Source: Dactylorhiza incarnata (taxonomy: Eukaryota > Streptophyta > Magnoliopsida > Asparagales > Orchidaceae). Taken from it: a DNA stretch of 64,000 nucleotides. The stretch covers positions 744,001 to 808,000 of the forward strand of contig JAWHQI010000121.1 in assembly GCA_033032865.1 (NCBI GenBank), given 5' to 3'. Positions 1 through 8,870 of this stretch are shown here, in pieces (position 1 is the first letter of the stretch; every line of letters starts with the position of its first letter). The notes under the pieces are model-generated. The model saw only the letters and a list, made by a program, of their open reading frames with translations. It was not told the origin of the DNA and did not search any database. The position numbers were made by a program, and so were the translations under genes.

Positions 1-513
1 CCGTACCCACGAAATACGCGGTCCCATCCTTGTAGGCGCGGAAGGAGAACGCCTTTCTGAAGACGGGAAGGCTGAACTCTATTCGCTCTTCACGGAGGTA
101 GCAAGCGAAGGCAGTAATCACCGCCATGGCGTTGGGTGTGAGCTGACCAGGAACTACGCCGTAGTGCTTGAGCACCTAAGGATAGAGAGCGAGATTAATG
201 CACGCGGCGAGCGAGACTAGAGTGTCAAAATGAGTAAGAGGTAAGCGAGAGCGAGGATTACCTGGCGAACCTCCGGCCACAATGGAAGGCGCAAACCAAC
301 CGCAAAGTGGGCGATGGGGATGGCCAACTCGTCGACCAACGGATCGTTGATCGTGTCGTCCTCGCTGGGGCGGCGCGCCTCGAATGGGGGGGTGACGTAA
401 TCAGCGACCGCGCTGAAATACTCCTCGTCTGTTAGGTTGCAGTTAAAGAATCCGTGCTCGGCGAAGGCCTTCGCAATCCTTCGCCGTCCCTCCGATTCCG
501 CATCACCACCCAT
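1..513 (-). CDS. Antisense gene B of Tat-1 (PF04195-like N-terminus), 3' end outside the window
   Basis: Exon 1 is 513-262 (84 codons, starting MGGDAESEG). An 86-nt GT-AG intron at 261-176 follows, and exon 2 (175 to the edge) continues in the same frame with VLKHYGVVPGQLTPNA and later YLREERIEF. The protein resembles, from memory, the plant family 'putative gypsy type transposon' (Pfam PF04195): LAIPIAHF, GLRLPLWPEV and FRAYKDGTAYF are typical strings. Its molecular role is unknown to me. The complete but decayed homologue at 50004-51507 suggests about two more exons and a coiled-coil C-terminus. No stop or frameshift is visible in the part present. A TATA box lies about 115 bp upstream. The gene is antisense to its host retroelement. 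Confidence 0.75.
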
Positions 514-625
514 CTTGCGAACCTGCGAGAAGCGAAAAAAGGCGAGAACGAGAAATAGCGAGAGCTCTGCAAAAGGAGAAGAAGAGGATCAAGAATAAAT
601 GCGGTGGTTGGCTCGATAAACACCG

Positions 626-635
626 CTTATTTATA
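626..635 (-). promoter_or_regulatory. TATA box of antisense gene B (Tat-1)
   Basis: TATAAATAAG reads on the minus strand 113 bp before the gene B start codon. The Tat-2 copy has TATAAGTAG at the matching place (49876-49884). Because this lies after the stop codon of gene A, gene B probably has its own transcript. Confidence 0.55.
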
Positions 636-971
636 GCAAAAGCAAAAAGGCGGGAAGAAGTCCAAGCGCCGGCGAGCACGCATATCAACAGAAAACATCG
701 GGTCATGTCCGCGAGGGATAAATACCTGCAGGGTTAGCGTAATCAACACTTTCAAGACATATCTTTGGCAAAAATAGAGGGTTCGCGCGAGCAATGTAAT
801 GTGAAATAAAGCAGACTAGCCAGCAGCCGAGCGAGAAGTCATAAAGAACAGATACAACTTATTGTCAATAGAAATAAAGCCAATATATATAAATGGCAAT
901 TACGCAAGTCACCCACAGTAGCGAGATTTTCTAACAACAAGCGACATCCATTGCAATTAAATCCATGATAA

Positions 972-2137
972 CTAGCGGGAATCGTGGGGGAGCCATTTCC
1001 ACCGACCACCACCCCGCGACCCTGACCTCGGCGGAGCCCTAGAGTTATAATATTCCTCCGCCAAACGACCCTCCCGATCCGTGAGAAAGGCGTAGTCCCT
1101 CATCCTCGCTATGTGTACCTCCGGCGTCGAGGCGATCTCATCCTGATCACGGTGTCTCGCTTGACGAAGCCTCGCACATTCCTCCATCAGGACCGCATGT
1201 CTATCCTCGGCAGCTTCCCTGTCCCGTCTTGCCTGCATGTTGAGATCCATCAACATTCGCCCGTGCTTTCGCAAAAGCTCCGCGGCCCGCCGTTTCATCA
1301 TCTCAGGATCTCGCGGATCCCCTAAGAAATCTTCCACCTGATCAGGAAGGGGGGACATTTCGTCGTCGCCCAGTTCAGAATCGGTGTGCGGGTTCTCGGC
1401 AGAATCTGCGAGATCTCCAAAGGTCAGGTAATGAGCGAAAGATCACGTAAACTGTCGGCGAGGTCATAACACTTACCTAGAGGGGGGCGAGAACCCGAAG
1501 GACGGCCCTGAAACACGTTTCCATAATGGGGGTAGAGGGATTTGCCCAGTCCGGCAGGATAAGCTGTACTGTTGGTCGGGGGAATCTTTGGCGGTGCGGG
1601 GCCACCCGTCTCCTCGCTCGTGAGGAGCTGGAACCCGGGCTTCTCTACGATTTTATCTGGAGGCGGCGGAGATGGAGGTCGCGACGACGGGCGGATCGGG
1701 GACTTCAGAGGCGGGACTAAGAAAATAGTAACAGAGATCATATGTTTAGACATAAATATTACAGCATGCGAGATCCAGATCGTACCAGTAGTGTCTTTTC
1801 CTGCGAGATTCATGTCCACCTGCGGGCTTTTCCGAGACCCCTCAGCACGTTCCTCACAAATCTCGCTCGGCAAAGTATCCTGCGAGTGAAAATGAATGAA
1901 GAGCAATTTATAGACGTGAATTCGAACAACTCATACCTTCTCGGGGCGGCGATCATCCGGGGAGGAGTCCAGCGTCACGGAGTCGTCTCCAGAGAGGCGA
2001 ACCGCCTTCGCCTTCTTGGTTTTCGGCGACTGAGCGGGGGGAGGCCGATTCATCCAGGCAGGTACCCTGGTCGGGGGAGGTAGCCCGCCGGCTCTCATCG
2101 CCCTCAGGCGAGCCTCTGCCTCTTCGGAAATCGGCAT
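972..2137 (-). CDS. Antisense gene A of Tat-1: intact four-exon gene, 322 residues, function unknown
   Basis: Four exons join in one open frame through canonical GT-AG introns: 2137-1937, 1879-1786, 1716-1477 and 1405-972 (introns of 57, 69 and 71 nt). The total is 969 nt including the stop. The start MPISEEAEARLRAM was preferred over the upstream ATG at 2182 because the Tat-2 homologue starts at the matching place (MSKREEILARL). The N-terminal half is proline-rich and low complexity, with a basic TKKAKAV patch. The C-terminal half (about residues 190-300) is charged, Arg/Glu-rich and probably coiled coil, and it ends SRGGGRWKWLPHDSR. The ending GRWKW is shared with Tat-2. I recognise no catalytic motif. 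No in-frame stop survives splicing, unlike nearly every gag-pol gene in the window. It lies antisense, directly inside the 3' LTR. Confidence 0.78.
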
Positions 2138-2202
2138 CTCCCGGCAGCTAGAACAAGAAAAGAAGGGAAAGAAGCGACGCACACCAATGGGGGTTCAGGA
2201 CG

Positions 2203-2211
2203 ATATTTATA
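2203..2211 (-). promoter_or_regulatory. TATA box of antisense gene A (Tat-1)
   Basis: TATAAATAT on the minus strand lies 65 bp before the chosen start codon. It abuts the inferred inner edge of the 3' LTR (2219). Tat-2 has a weaker match (AATAAATAC, about 48165-48173) at the same place. Confidence 0.5.
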
Positions 2212-2218
2212 ACCTGCC

Positions 2219-3386
2219 TGGTGGGTCCCACAGAAGATTCCTGACAGGTCATCTGGGGGCGGTCGAATATCAGGGGTTGGACGGTTCTTCGCGAGGACAT
2301 TAGTCTTCGCGAAGAGCGGGGATTGTGTACAACCCCGATATTCGCCAGGCAAGAAAACCAAGCGAGACGGGAGTGGCGAGATCCAGACCCCGCTGAGATT
2401 AACCCCCAGCCGGCGAGACCTCAGCAGACCACCAAAGTGGATTAGCACGAACCCCGCAAGGCAACCCTCTGAAGGGGATGCGGGCGATGTTCGCGAGAGC
2501 TCCTGCCGCGGGGTTCTCGCAACGCTACCCTCTAGAGGGGGGTTCCCGGACAAGGTCCGCGAGAAGGTAGGCGAAAACTCCGATCGTAATGTTCTCGCTC
2601 CATTTTGGGGTGCGAATAGCCATTCTGGGATTCGCCGAGGCAGTGCAGGCTCGCGAGCTGCACTCGCGAGGAAGGCCGCCTTGGGGTACAGTTAGCCATT
2701 TTGGGGCTTAGACGGGTCGCAATTGGCGAGCCCAGCCAGTTGGAGGAGTTCGCTAGGCAAGTCCGTCTAGAGGGCGAACGAACAGTCACCCTGGGACTCA
2801 CCGAGATAGTGTAGGCGAGCGAGCTATGTAACACGATAATGAACAATTCGGGGGCTCGCCGACCCAGGGGGTCGCGAGCTCCACTCGCAAGGAAGACCCC
2901 GAAGCAGGCCGGCTCGCCCAGTAAAAGTCCAGGGAGGGATTTTTACCAAAAGGCCCCTGGTGGTCTACGATTAGCCTCTCCAAACAGCGGAGTTTGGCTG
3001 TTCGCAGACCAATCCGGTGTGCGGATAGTAAGAATGGACAGCGGGATTTGGTTATTGACAGACCACAAAACAGAAACCTATAAATAGACCTCAAAGGGCA
3101 CCTTGGAAGAAGACCGGTTCATTATTTTTGAGCTCTTCTCTTCCTAGGTCGCTTTGGTTTGAGCTCTCTAGCTCTCCAAGGTGCCCGAGTCTTAGCTTTG
3201 GCTTGGGAGGGGAAGCGCTCAACGATCTTCCGGGTTAGTGGAGGGACCTCCTCGCTGAGACTAGGGTCTTCGTTCTTGGCTCGAGTCATCAACCTTACCT
3301 CTCCCGAGGGACCGGTAAGGGCTAGCTGCCCCTCATTTCGGTGAGGGCCCCGAGCTCCACTCGAGACCGAGAAATCGGTTTCAACA
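2219..3386 (+). repeat. 3' LTR of Tat-1 (about 1.17 kb)
   Basis: The outer end (…TTTCAACA, 3386) is well supported by alignment with Tat-2. The inner start (TGGTGGG, 2219) is inferred by aligning it with TGTTGGG at 48163 (minus) in Tat-2 and is less certain. U3 is GC-rich with many CTCGC, GCGAG and TCGCGAG words. A TATA box is at 3079-3086. Downstream, a block with GGGCACCTTGGA is conserved in both copies. There is no open gene in this stretch; the long ORFs are chance readings of LTR sequence. Confidence 0.6.
3079..3086 (+). promoter_or_regulatory. TATA box of Tat-1 LTR (sense promoter)
   Basis: TATAAATA followed by GACC; the Tat-2 LTR has TATATATA plus GACC on the minus strand at 47585-47592. 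Both lie about 300 bp from the outer LTR end, as expected for a U3/R border. Confidence 0.6.
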
Positions 3387-3937
3387 GACAGAGGTGCCCT
3401 TATGCATATCTGTTCAGGAGAGATTTCATCCTGAGTTTCCTCCTCTGACTCAGATAGGGCAGTCAGTCCAAGATGTGCTTCCTCTTCTAGATCTGAACAG
3501 CTTGAGTCACTGTTACTCAAGATTCTGATCTTCTTCTCAGCTACAGTGCCTCTTTCTTCCTTCTGACATTTGAAGGACAATGTTAACTGAGCCTCTCCTT
3601 CTTTTGATCCTTCCATAAGAGCTGTTAGAGAGTCCCACATTTCCTTTGCCATTGTGTAATGAACAAGTTGCTGGAATGTAGAAACATCAACTGCACCAGC
3701 TAGAATGCTCTTGGCTTCCTTGTCCAAGTTGACTAAGATAATCTCATCTTCAGTCATTTCAAAAATTTTCTCGGGCACAAGCTTAGAAGGACAGCAAATA
3801 GAGGTTGTCATGGGATCATATGGCCCTTCTTGAACAACTAGAAACAATCTAGGATCTGTAACTTCCATGAACATCTCAGCCCTCACCTTTCATAGGGTAA
3901 AGTTCTCCTTAGTGCAGAAAGCTAATCTTGATTCCAT
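3387..3937 (-). pseudogene. Copia E gag, 5' part, internally deleted and truncated
   Basis: The reading frame starts at 3937 (MESRLAFCTKENF). It hits TGA where relatives have Trp (KFALWK in B), then continues VRAEMFMEV. Conserved gag strings follow: ILAGAVDVSTFQQLVHY and AKEMWDSLTALMEGS, typical of the copia UBN2 capsid-like domain. The frame then jumps to an acidic serine-rich spacer (SDSSCSDLEEEAHLGL) that matches the D gag spacer, so most of the capsid domain and the first zinc knuckle appear deleted. The frame runs on into the Tat-1 LTR after residue string PLSVET, which is an artefact of the insertion. Confidence 0.65.
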
Positions 3938-4008
3938 AGATCTGGTGTCATTAAACAACTAGATGTAGAAGTTTGTTCAAGGTGTTAACCTCTTAACGAA
4001 CATCCTAT

Positions 4009-4019
4009 CTCTGATACCA
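4009..4019 (-). other. Primer-binding site of copia E
   Basis: TGGTATCAGAG on the minus strand, two bases from the LTR end; complementary to the 3' end of plant initiator tRNA-Met, the usual primer of Ty1/copia elements. Confidence 0.75.
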
Positions 4020-4021
4020 AT

Positions 4022-5503
4022 TGAAAGTATCTAGTTACTACATAAATCACCTAGAGGGGGTGAATAGGTGAGTTCTATGGCTTCTAAGTGGAATTAAAAT
4101 TTTAAACAAAAGCACACAGAAATCAAAGATCACACACAGACACAAGGATTTATAGTTGTTCCCCGGAATGGGTACGTCCACTTTCTCGCCTCACCTATCT
4201 AGCACTCCCGGCTAGACTAGGCTACTTCACTAATCTCATATTATCTATAATATTACAACTAGGAGTTCACAACTCCTATAAGCTCGGAGACCAGTCCCCT
4301 ACAAACTCAGAGTATTCAACTCCTACAAACTCGGAGAACAAACTCTCCTACACACTTGATCCTTTAAGCTAGGATCTACAAGAACTCGGAAGATAAAATT
4401 TCCTACAAGAATATGTAAAAAATGTTACAATAACTTTGGATTGAAAATCCAATCTCTAAGAATCTCCACGAGATTCTACTTCTTCAGATCTGAAATAAAA
4501 TGTCTTCTTCTTCCTTGAAAGGATGAGCTTCTGAACATGAATGAGGAAGAAGAAAATACTTTTTCTTGAAAGACTTGATATGAATACTTATCGACCCAAC
4601 AAGATCTAGAGGAAACTTGAATCAATCTAAGCACTGGGATCTTGTTGAATCGAGACTTGCAGAAGAACTGAGCACAGAACTTGTCAGAGGCAGAAGATCA
4701 TTTTTTGCGTGAACGAGAAGGATGCCGACCGAAATCTCGATGTTCAATTTGCATGATTAAGGTTTATGGGAAAACATCACTTAAGTTTTTATAGATCTCC
4801 TTCCAATGGCTATAAGCGTTACTTAAGGAGAAAGATCCACGTTGACGAAAACCCTAAAAGAAAATACCGTGCGTCAAATAGAAGAAAACACGCGTTGTTT
4901 CATTTCGTCGAATGAATTCTTGGAATAAGAAGTTACTCGACGAAATTCATATTATTACTCGACGAAACAGACTTAGGAATTATTCGCAGAGACGGGAACC
5001 AAATATTTCATCACTCGCCGAATTCGTCGATTGAATAAAATTACTTGACGAATTCGTCGAATTAATAACATTATTCGACAAAAACACTTAGCAGATTTTT
5101 GTGATTCTATTCGAGAAATTTCAGCAAATAGCTAAGTCTTTCATGAGATGTTTTGATGAATTTAAATGGATTCATCGAAATCACTCGACGAGAAATACTT
5201 AGACTATTTTTCTTCCAATCCTGAATCCAGCAACCATTGACTCCTAACTTTTCATCGTGTTTGAATATGAAGTACATCTCAATAGAGAGATTTCACATGA
5301 GTCAACACCTTGGTCTACACAATGAGGAATTACATTGCATAAGCCTGTGTTTATGACTCACTGAAACCTGACATTGGTTTGTACTTAGCAATTAGAGTCC
5401 TGCAAACACACAACTAAGAAACTATATTAAATATAATATCTGTTCATCTTAGTTCAAGGGACACTTCTTCAAATCAAGGTTACTGTGGCTACAATACCCA
5501 ACA
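4022..5503 (-). repeat. 5' LTR of copia E (1482 bp)
   Basis: Ends are TGAAAG (4022) and CCCAACA (5503). A minus-strand TATAAAAAC lies at 4785-4793. Upstream of it (about 4890-5200) there are repeated CGTCGA/TCGACGA words. A G5 tract in the context TAGAGGGGGTGAATAG (4056-4060) is the block shared by B, F, D and H. No gene is present in this stretch. Confidence 0.75.
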
Positions 5504-7690
5504 CTACAAGCTGTCAAGTACGATAACTACTCCCACATAGCTTTTACCCGAAGCTCCGTCCACGAACATCTTCCAGGAAACCAGACTTGAGGGGCCCTCA
5601 CTTTTGTTTGTCTCCCCTGAGAGGCCAGCTAGGAAGTCTGCCACTGCCTGCGCTTTTATCGCCACCTGGGGCGAGAAGGAAATGTCGAACTCACTGAGTT
5701 CTACCAACCATTTTGCCAACCTTTTCGAATGCTCAACTCCTTCCAGGATACTTCGAAGGGGGTGATCGGTCATGACTCAGATAGAGTGGGCTTGAAAGTA
5801 AGGTCCGAGCTTCCGCACCAACACCACCAAGGCAAAAGCTAGCTTCTATAGGATGGGATACCTCATCTCTGCCTTTTTTAGCATGCGGCTTACATAGTAG
5901 ATGGGTAGCTGTTTCTTCCCTTCCTCTTTGACAAGCACAAAACTTACTGCCTCTGCCCCTACTCCTAAGTAGTGGAGTAAGTCTTCGCCTTCCCTCGGGC
6001 CTTGGAGGAGAGGTGTCTGGGTTAGCTTCTTCTTCAGCTTTTTGAAGGCATTCTCGCACTCTTCGGTCCATTCAAATTGCTGATTGCTTTAGAGCATTTT
6101 GAAGAATGGAGAGCATTTATCTCCTGCCTTCGATAGGAAGTGAATATGGACGGCCAGCCTTCCAGTCAGCCTCTGTACTTCACTGATGCTCATTGGAGAT
6201 GTCATTTCGATGATAGCTTTGACCTTGTCAGGGTTAGGCTCCACTCCTTCGGGGGTGAGGAGATGTCCCAAGAACTTCACTCTTCCAGCCCCGAACACGA
6301 ACTTTACGGGATTGAGCCTCATCTTGAACCTCTGGAGAGTTGCGAAGGTCTCCTCCAGATTGATGACATGCTCCTAGACGGTCTTGATTTTGACCAAAAG
6401 ATTATTCACGTACACTTCCATGTTCCTCCCGGTTTATTCTTTGAAAACTTGATCCATCATTCGTCGGTATGTAGCTCACGCATTCTTCAACCCAAAAGGC
6501 ATCATCTTGTAGCTGTAGAGGCCATCACTAGTGATGAAAGAGTCATTGTGACAATCGGGAGGATGCATCCGGATCTTCTGGTATCCAGAAAAGGCATCAA
6601 GGAAGCTCATCACAGAATAACCGATGGCTGAATCAACCAACGCGTCAATTCGAGGCAGGGGATAACAATTCTTCGGACAAGCTTTATTTAACAACGAAAA
6701 ATCGACACACATCCTCCATCCCCTAGTGGCCCTTTTTTACCATTACAACATTTGAGACCCAGCCTGGAAACTGGATCTCGGATACAAAACCTGCCTCAAG
6801 GAGTTTCCTCACTTCCTCTCTAATTGGCTCGGCCAACATAATGATACTCGTCATCTTCTTTTGTCGGATGGGCTTGACCGCGGGGTCTAGATTGAGGCAA
6901 TGGAACGCAATCTCCACGTCAATCCTGGGCATCTCGGCGGCGCTTCAGGCGAAGATGTCAACATTTTCTTGAAAGCATGTCACCATCTTTATCTTCTCAT
7001 CGGTCTTTAGGGATCCTCGGATCTTCAACAACCCAGGCTCTCCAGCTTTGGAGAGTACTTTTATCTCTTCCACTTCATCGGTTGCTTCATGCCTTGCCAT
7101 ATCCTCCAACACTTTCCCCATCTCCCCAGCATCCTCCATCCAGTGGATGGTGTTGACCGCGCAGAGATAACACTCGCGGGAAGCTCTTAGATCACTCGAA
7201 TCCTCACTTGGGCGTCTCCCTAACAGTACTTTAAACACCAATGGTAGGAGGATGGGACGGATTTGAAGAAGTTGATAAGCGGCTCCCAAAGATTGCCTCG
7301 TAGCAGCTCGTGGCAACGACGATGATGAAATTGCACTTGAGTGAGGTGCCTCCATGTGTTACTAGCAGACCTGCTCCTCCCTCCACCTCTTTTTTCTCTG
7401 CCGAGAAGCCAAAGAGGGGACCATCCGGGGCCATTACCCTTTTTGCATCAACTCCCAGCCCGTCCAACATTGTTTTGAAGATAACGTTCACGGAACTCCC
7501 GTTATCCACCAAAATTTGATCGATGGTGTAGTCCTCCACTGCTTCCTGGATTACGAGGGCATCATAGATGGGATTCTCATTCTCTAGCATGTCTTTCTCT
7601 GAGAAAGTTATCTCCTCCAACGGGGGTGGTGCCTACGATGTCGAGGAGACGCTCTTGCGGTAGATTTGATGGAGACTCCCCTTGCAGGAA
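5504..7690 (-). pseudogene. G1 pol: protease, reverse transcriptase, start of RNase H
   Basis: Fragments in several frames give the normal order. Protease ILVDNGSSVNVIF is at about 7520, with an unusual Asn after the active Asp as in other Tat elements. RT segments include FVSEIQFPGWVSNVVMVKK (about 6750), PLPRIDALVDSAIGYSVMSF (about 6650) and KFLGHLLTPEGVEPNPDK (about 6250). The Ty3-type RNase H tail VELSEFDISF is followed by the start of a second, archaeal-type RNase H (WKMFVDGASG) at about 5570. The RT active-site string reads YVNN (about 6405) instead of YVDD, so it should be catalytically dead. Frameshifts and stops separate the fragments. Copia E truncates it at 5504. Confidence 0.8.
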
Positions 7691-7695
7691 GATCC

Positions 7696-8870
7696 TGTTA
7701 AAATTTTTTATTTGAATCGTTTAGGAGTAAGCAGGAGTTGCATCAACAGAGTTATAACCAAACAACCACAAAGCCACACAGCAACACAAAAGACTTTATT
7801 GAATCACAAACTTCATTTACAGTGCGAGGCATACATGGCGAGACATGATTCATAAGAATCACGAAGGAGAGAAGAACAAAACACACCAAAACAAATATGG
7901 CGGCTAGACAAGCTGAGACTGCACAGACCGCTCGACTCCAGAGGTCGCCCGGCTTGTCCTGAGACCGCGCGAACAGAAAACAGACAGACCGCCTGCGCTG
8001 CAAGACCGCCACCTCAGACCGCACGAACTGGAGCTTTATTGGAACGAAGAACTGAAGCTGTCGCCAGACCGCAACTCAGATCGCCTAACCGCTGAAGGTC
8101 GCCTGATCACCGAGTTCGCTGCGAACAGCACAAGAGCCAGATCGCAGACAAGCCGCTGCCGGCCTGATATCCAAGCCGCTGGGAAATTACAAAGGAAGGA
8201 GACCGCAACCTGCTGACCGCAAACCTGCTAACACAACAAATAGTCAACTCGCTTCCGAGACCGCCCGACCTCAAAGTTGAGACCGCACGAATTAACCCAG
8301 GCTTAGCTCTTACAGTTCTCGTTATATATGATGGACCATGCACCCCTATTTATAGGCGGGTAGACGGATGTCATCACTGCACAAACTGGGATACAGTCAC
8401 CACCCGTCAGATCGCCAGCGGTCTCATAAGGCAGACTGCGCGATCAGACCACTTGGACGACCACCCATCCAAGACCGCAGAACAGCAGGCAGATGGCGCA
8501 CAAGTCGCGCAAACACGAGACCGCGCACAAGCCGCGCAGACACAAGTGTACTCCTTCCTTAGCCCACCAGGAGCAAACCAGAACCATCTGGCCGACTTCA
8601 ACAAAGTCGTCAGATCGCTAAGCAAAAACCCCCCGGACAGGCGGTCATATAAGAACAGATCGCTCGGTCTTCCAACAAAGAAGACAGTCCAACCAGCAGA
8701 CTAACTCGGGAACAGACCGCAGCTACCAAGAACAGACCGGCAGAACCAGCAGACCGCCAGAACAGACCGGCAGAGCCAAACCGACAGAAAACAAACACAG
8801 ACCGTGCGGTCTTGGCGGTCACATAAAAACAGACTGCCTGGAACCTCCACTTCACTTCAAAATTTCAACA
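7696..8870 (-). repeat. 3' LTR of copia A (1175 bp)
   Basis: Starts TGTTAAAA and ends AATTTCAACA. It is dense in AGACCGC/GCGGTC words, many as near-palindromes such as ACCGCCCGGT. A minus-strand TATA box (8346-8354) is retained. It is longer than its partner LTR mainly because of a 74-bp deletion there. Confidence 0.9.
8346..8354 (-). promoter_or_regulatory. TATA box in the 3' LTR of copia A
   Basis: TATAAATAG on the minus strand, also present in both A2 LTRs (35612-35620 and 40968-40976). It is missing from A's own 5' LTR. Confidence 0.65.

Larger units (their letters stand above)
1..3386 (+). mobile_element. Tat-1: 3' part of a Ty3/gypsy (Tat-like) retrotransposon
   Basis: This is the downstream end of a plus-strand gypsy element whose gag-pol lies left of the window. 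It holds two minus-strand spliced genes and then a 3' LTR ending GGTTTCAACA at 3386. The end was set by alignment with Tat-2, whose LTR starts TGTTGAAACC at 47291 on the opposite strand; the two copies match up to that point and diverge beyond it. The flank just outside is GACAG (3387-3391), the expected half of a target duplication. Tat-1 interrupts the gag gene of copia E. Assignment to the Tat lineage rests on Tat-2, where homologous antisense genes lie next to a Tat-type pol; Tat-1 itself shows no pol here. Confidence 0.72.
3387..5503 (-). mobile_element. Copia E: 5' LTR, primer site and start of gag
   Basis: Minus-strand Ty1/copia fragment inserted in the G1 pol gene at 5504. Reading leftwards it has a 5' LTR (5503-4022), a primer site TGGTATCAGAG, and the first part of gag, which is cut at 3386 by Tat-1. 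The LTR outer end (TGTTGGG, then TTGATTTGAAGAAGTG) matches the start of the D LTR at 42228, so E and D are relatives. The rest of E lies beyond Tat-1, outside the window. Confidence 0.75.

Noticed and set aside
1..2137. Genes A and B as ordinary host genes or a DNA transposon
   Set aside because: The same pair occurs in Tat-2 between a Tat pol and an LTR, and no terminal inverted repeats or transposase catalytic motif are visible.
3122..3886. 254-codon ORF taken as one protein
   Set aside because: Only the part above 3386 is gag of E; the C-terminal 88 or so residues are read from the Tat-1 LTR.
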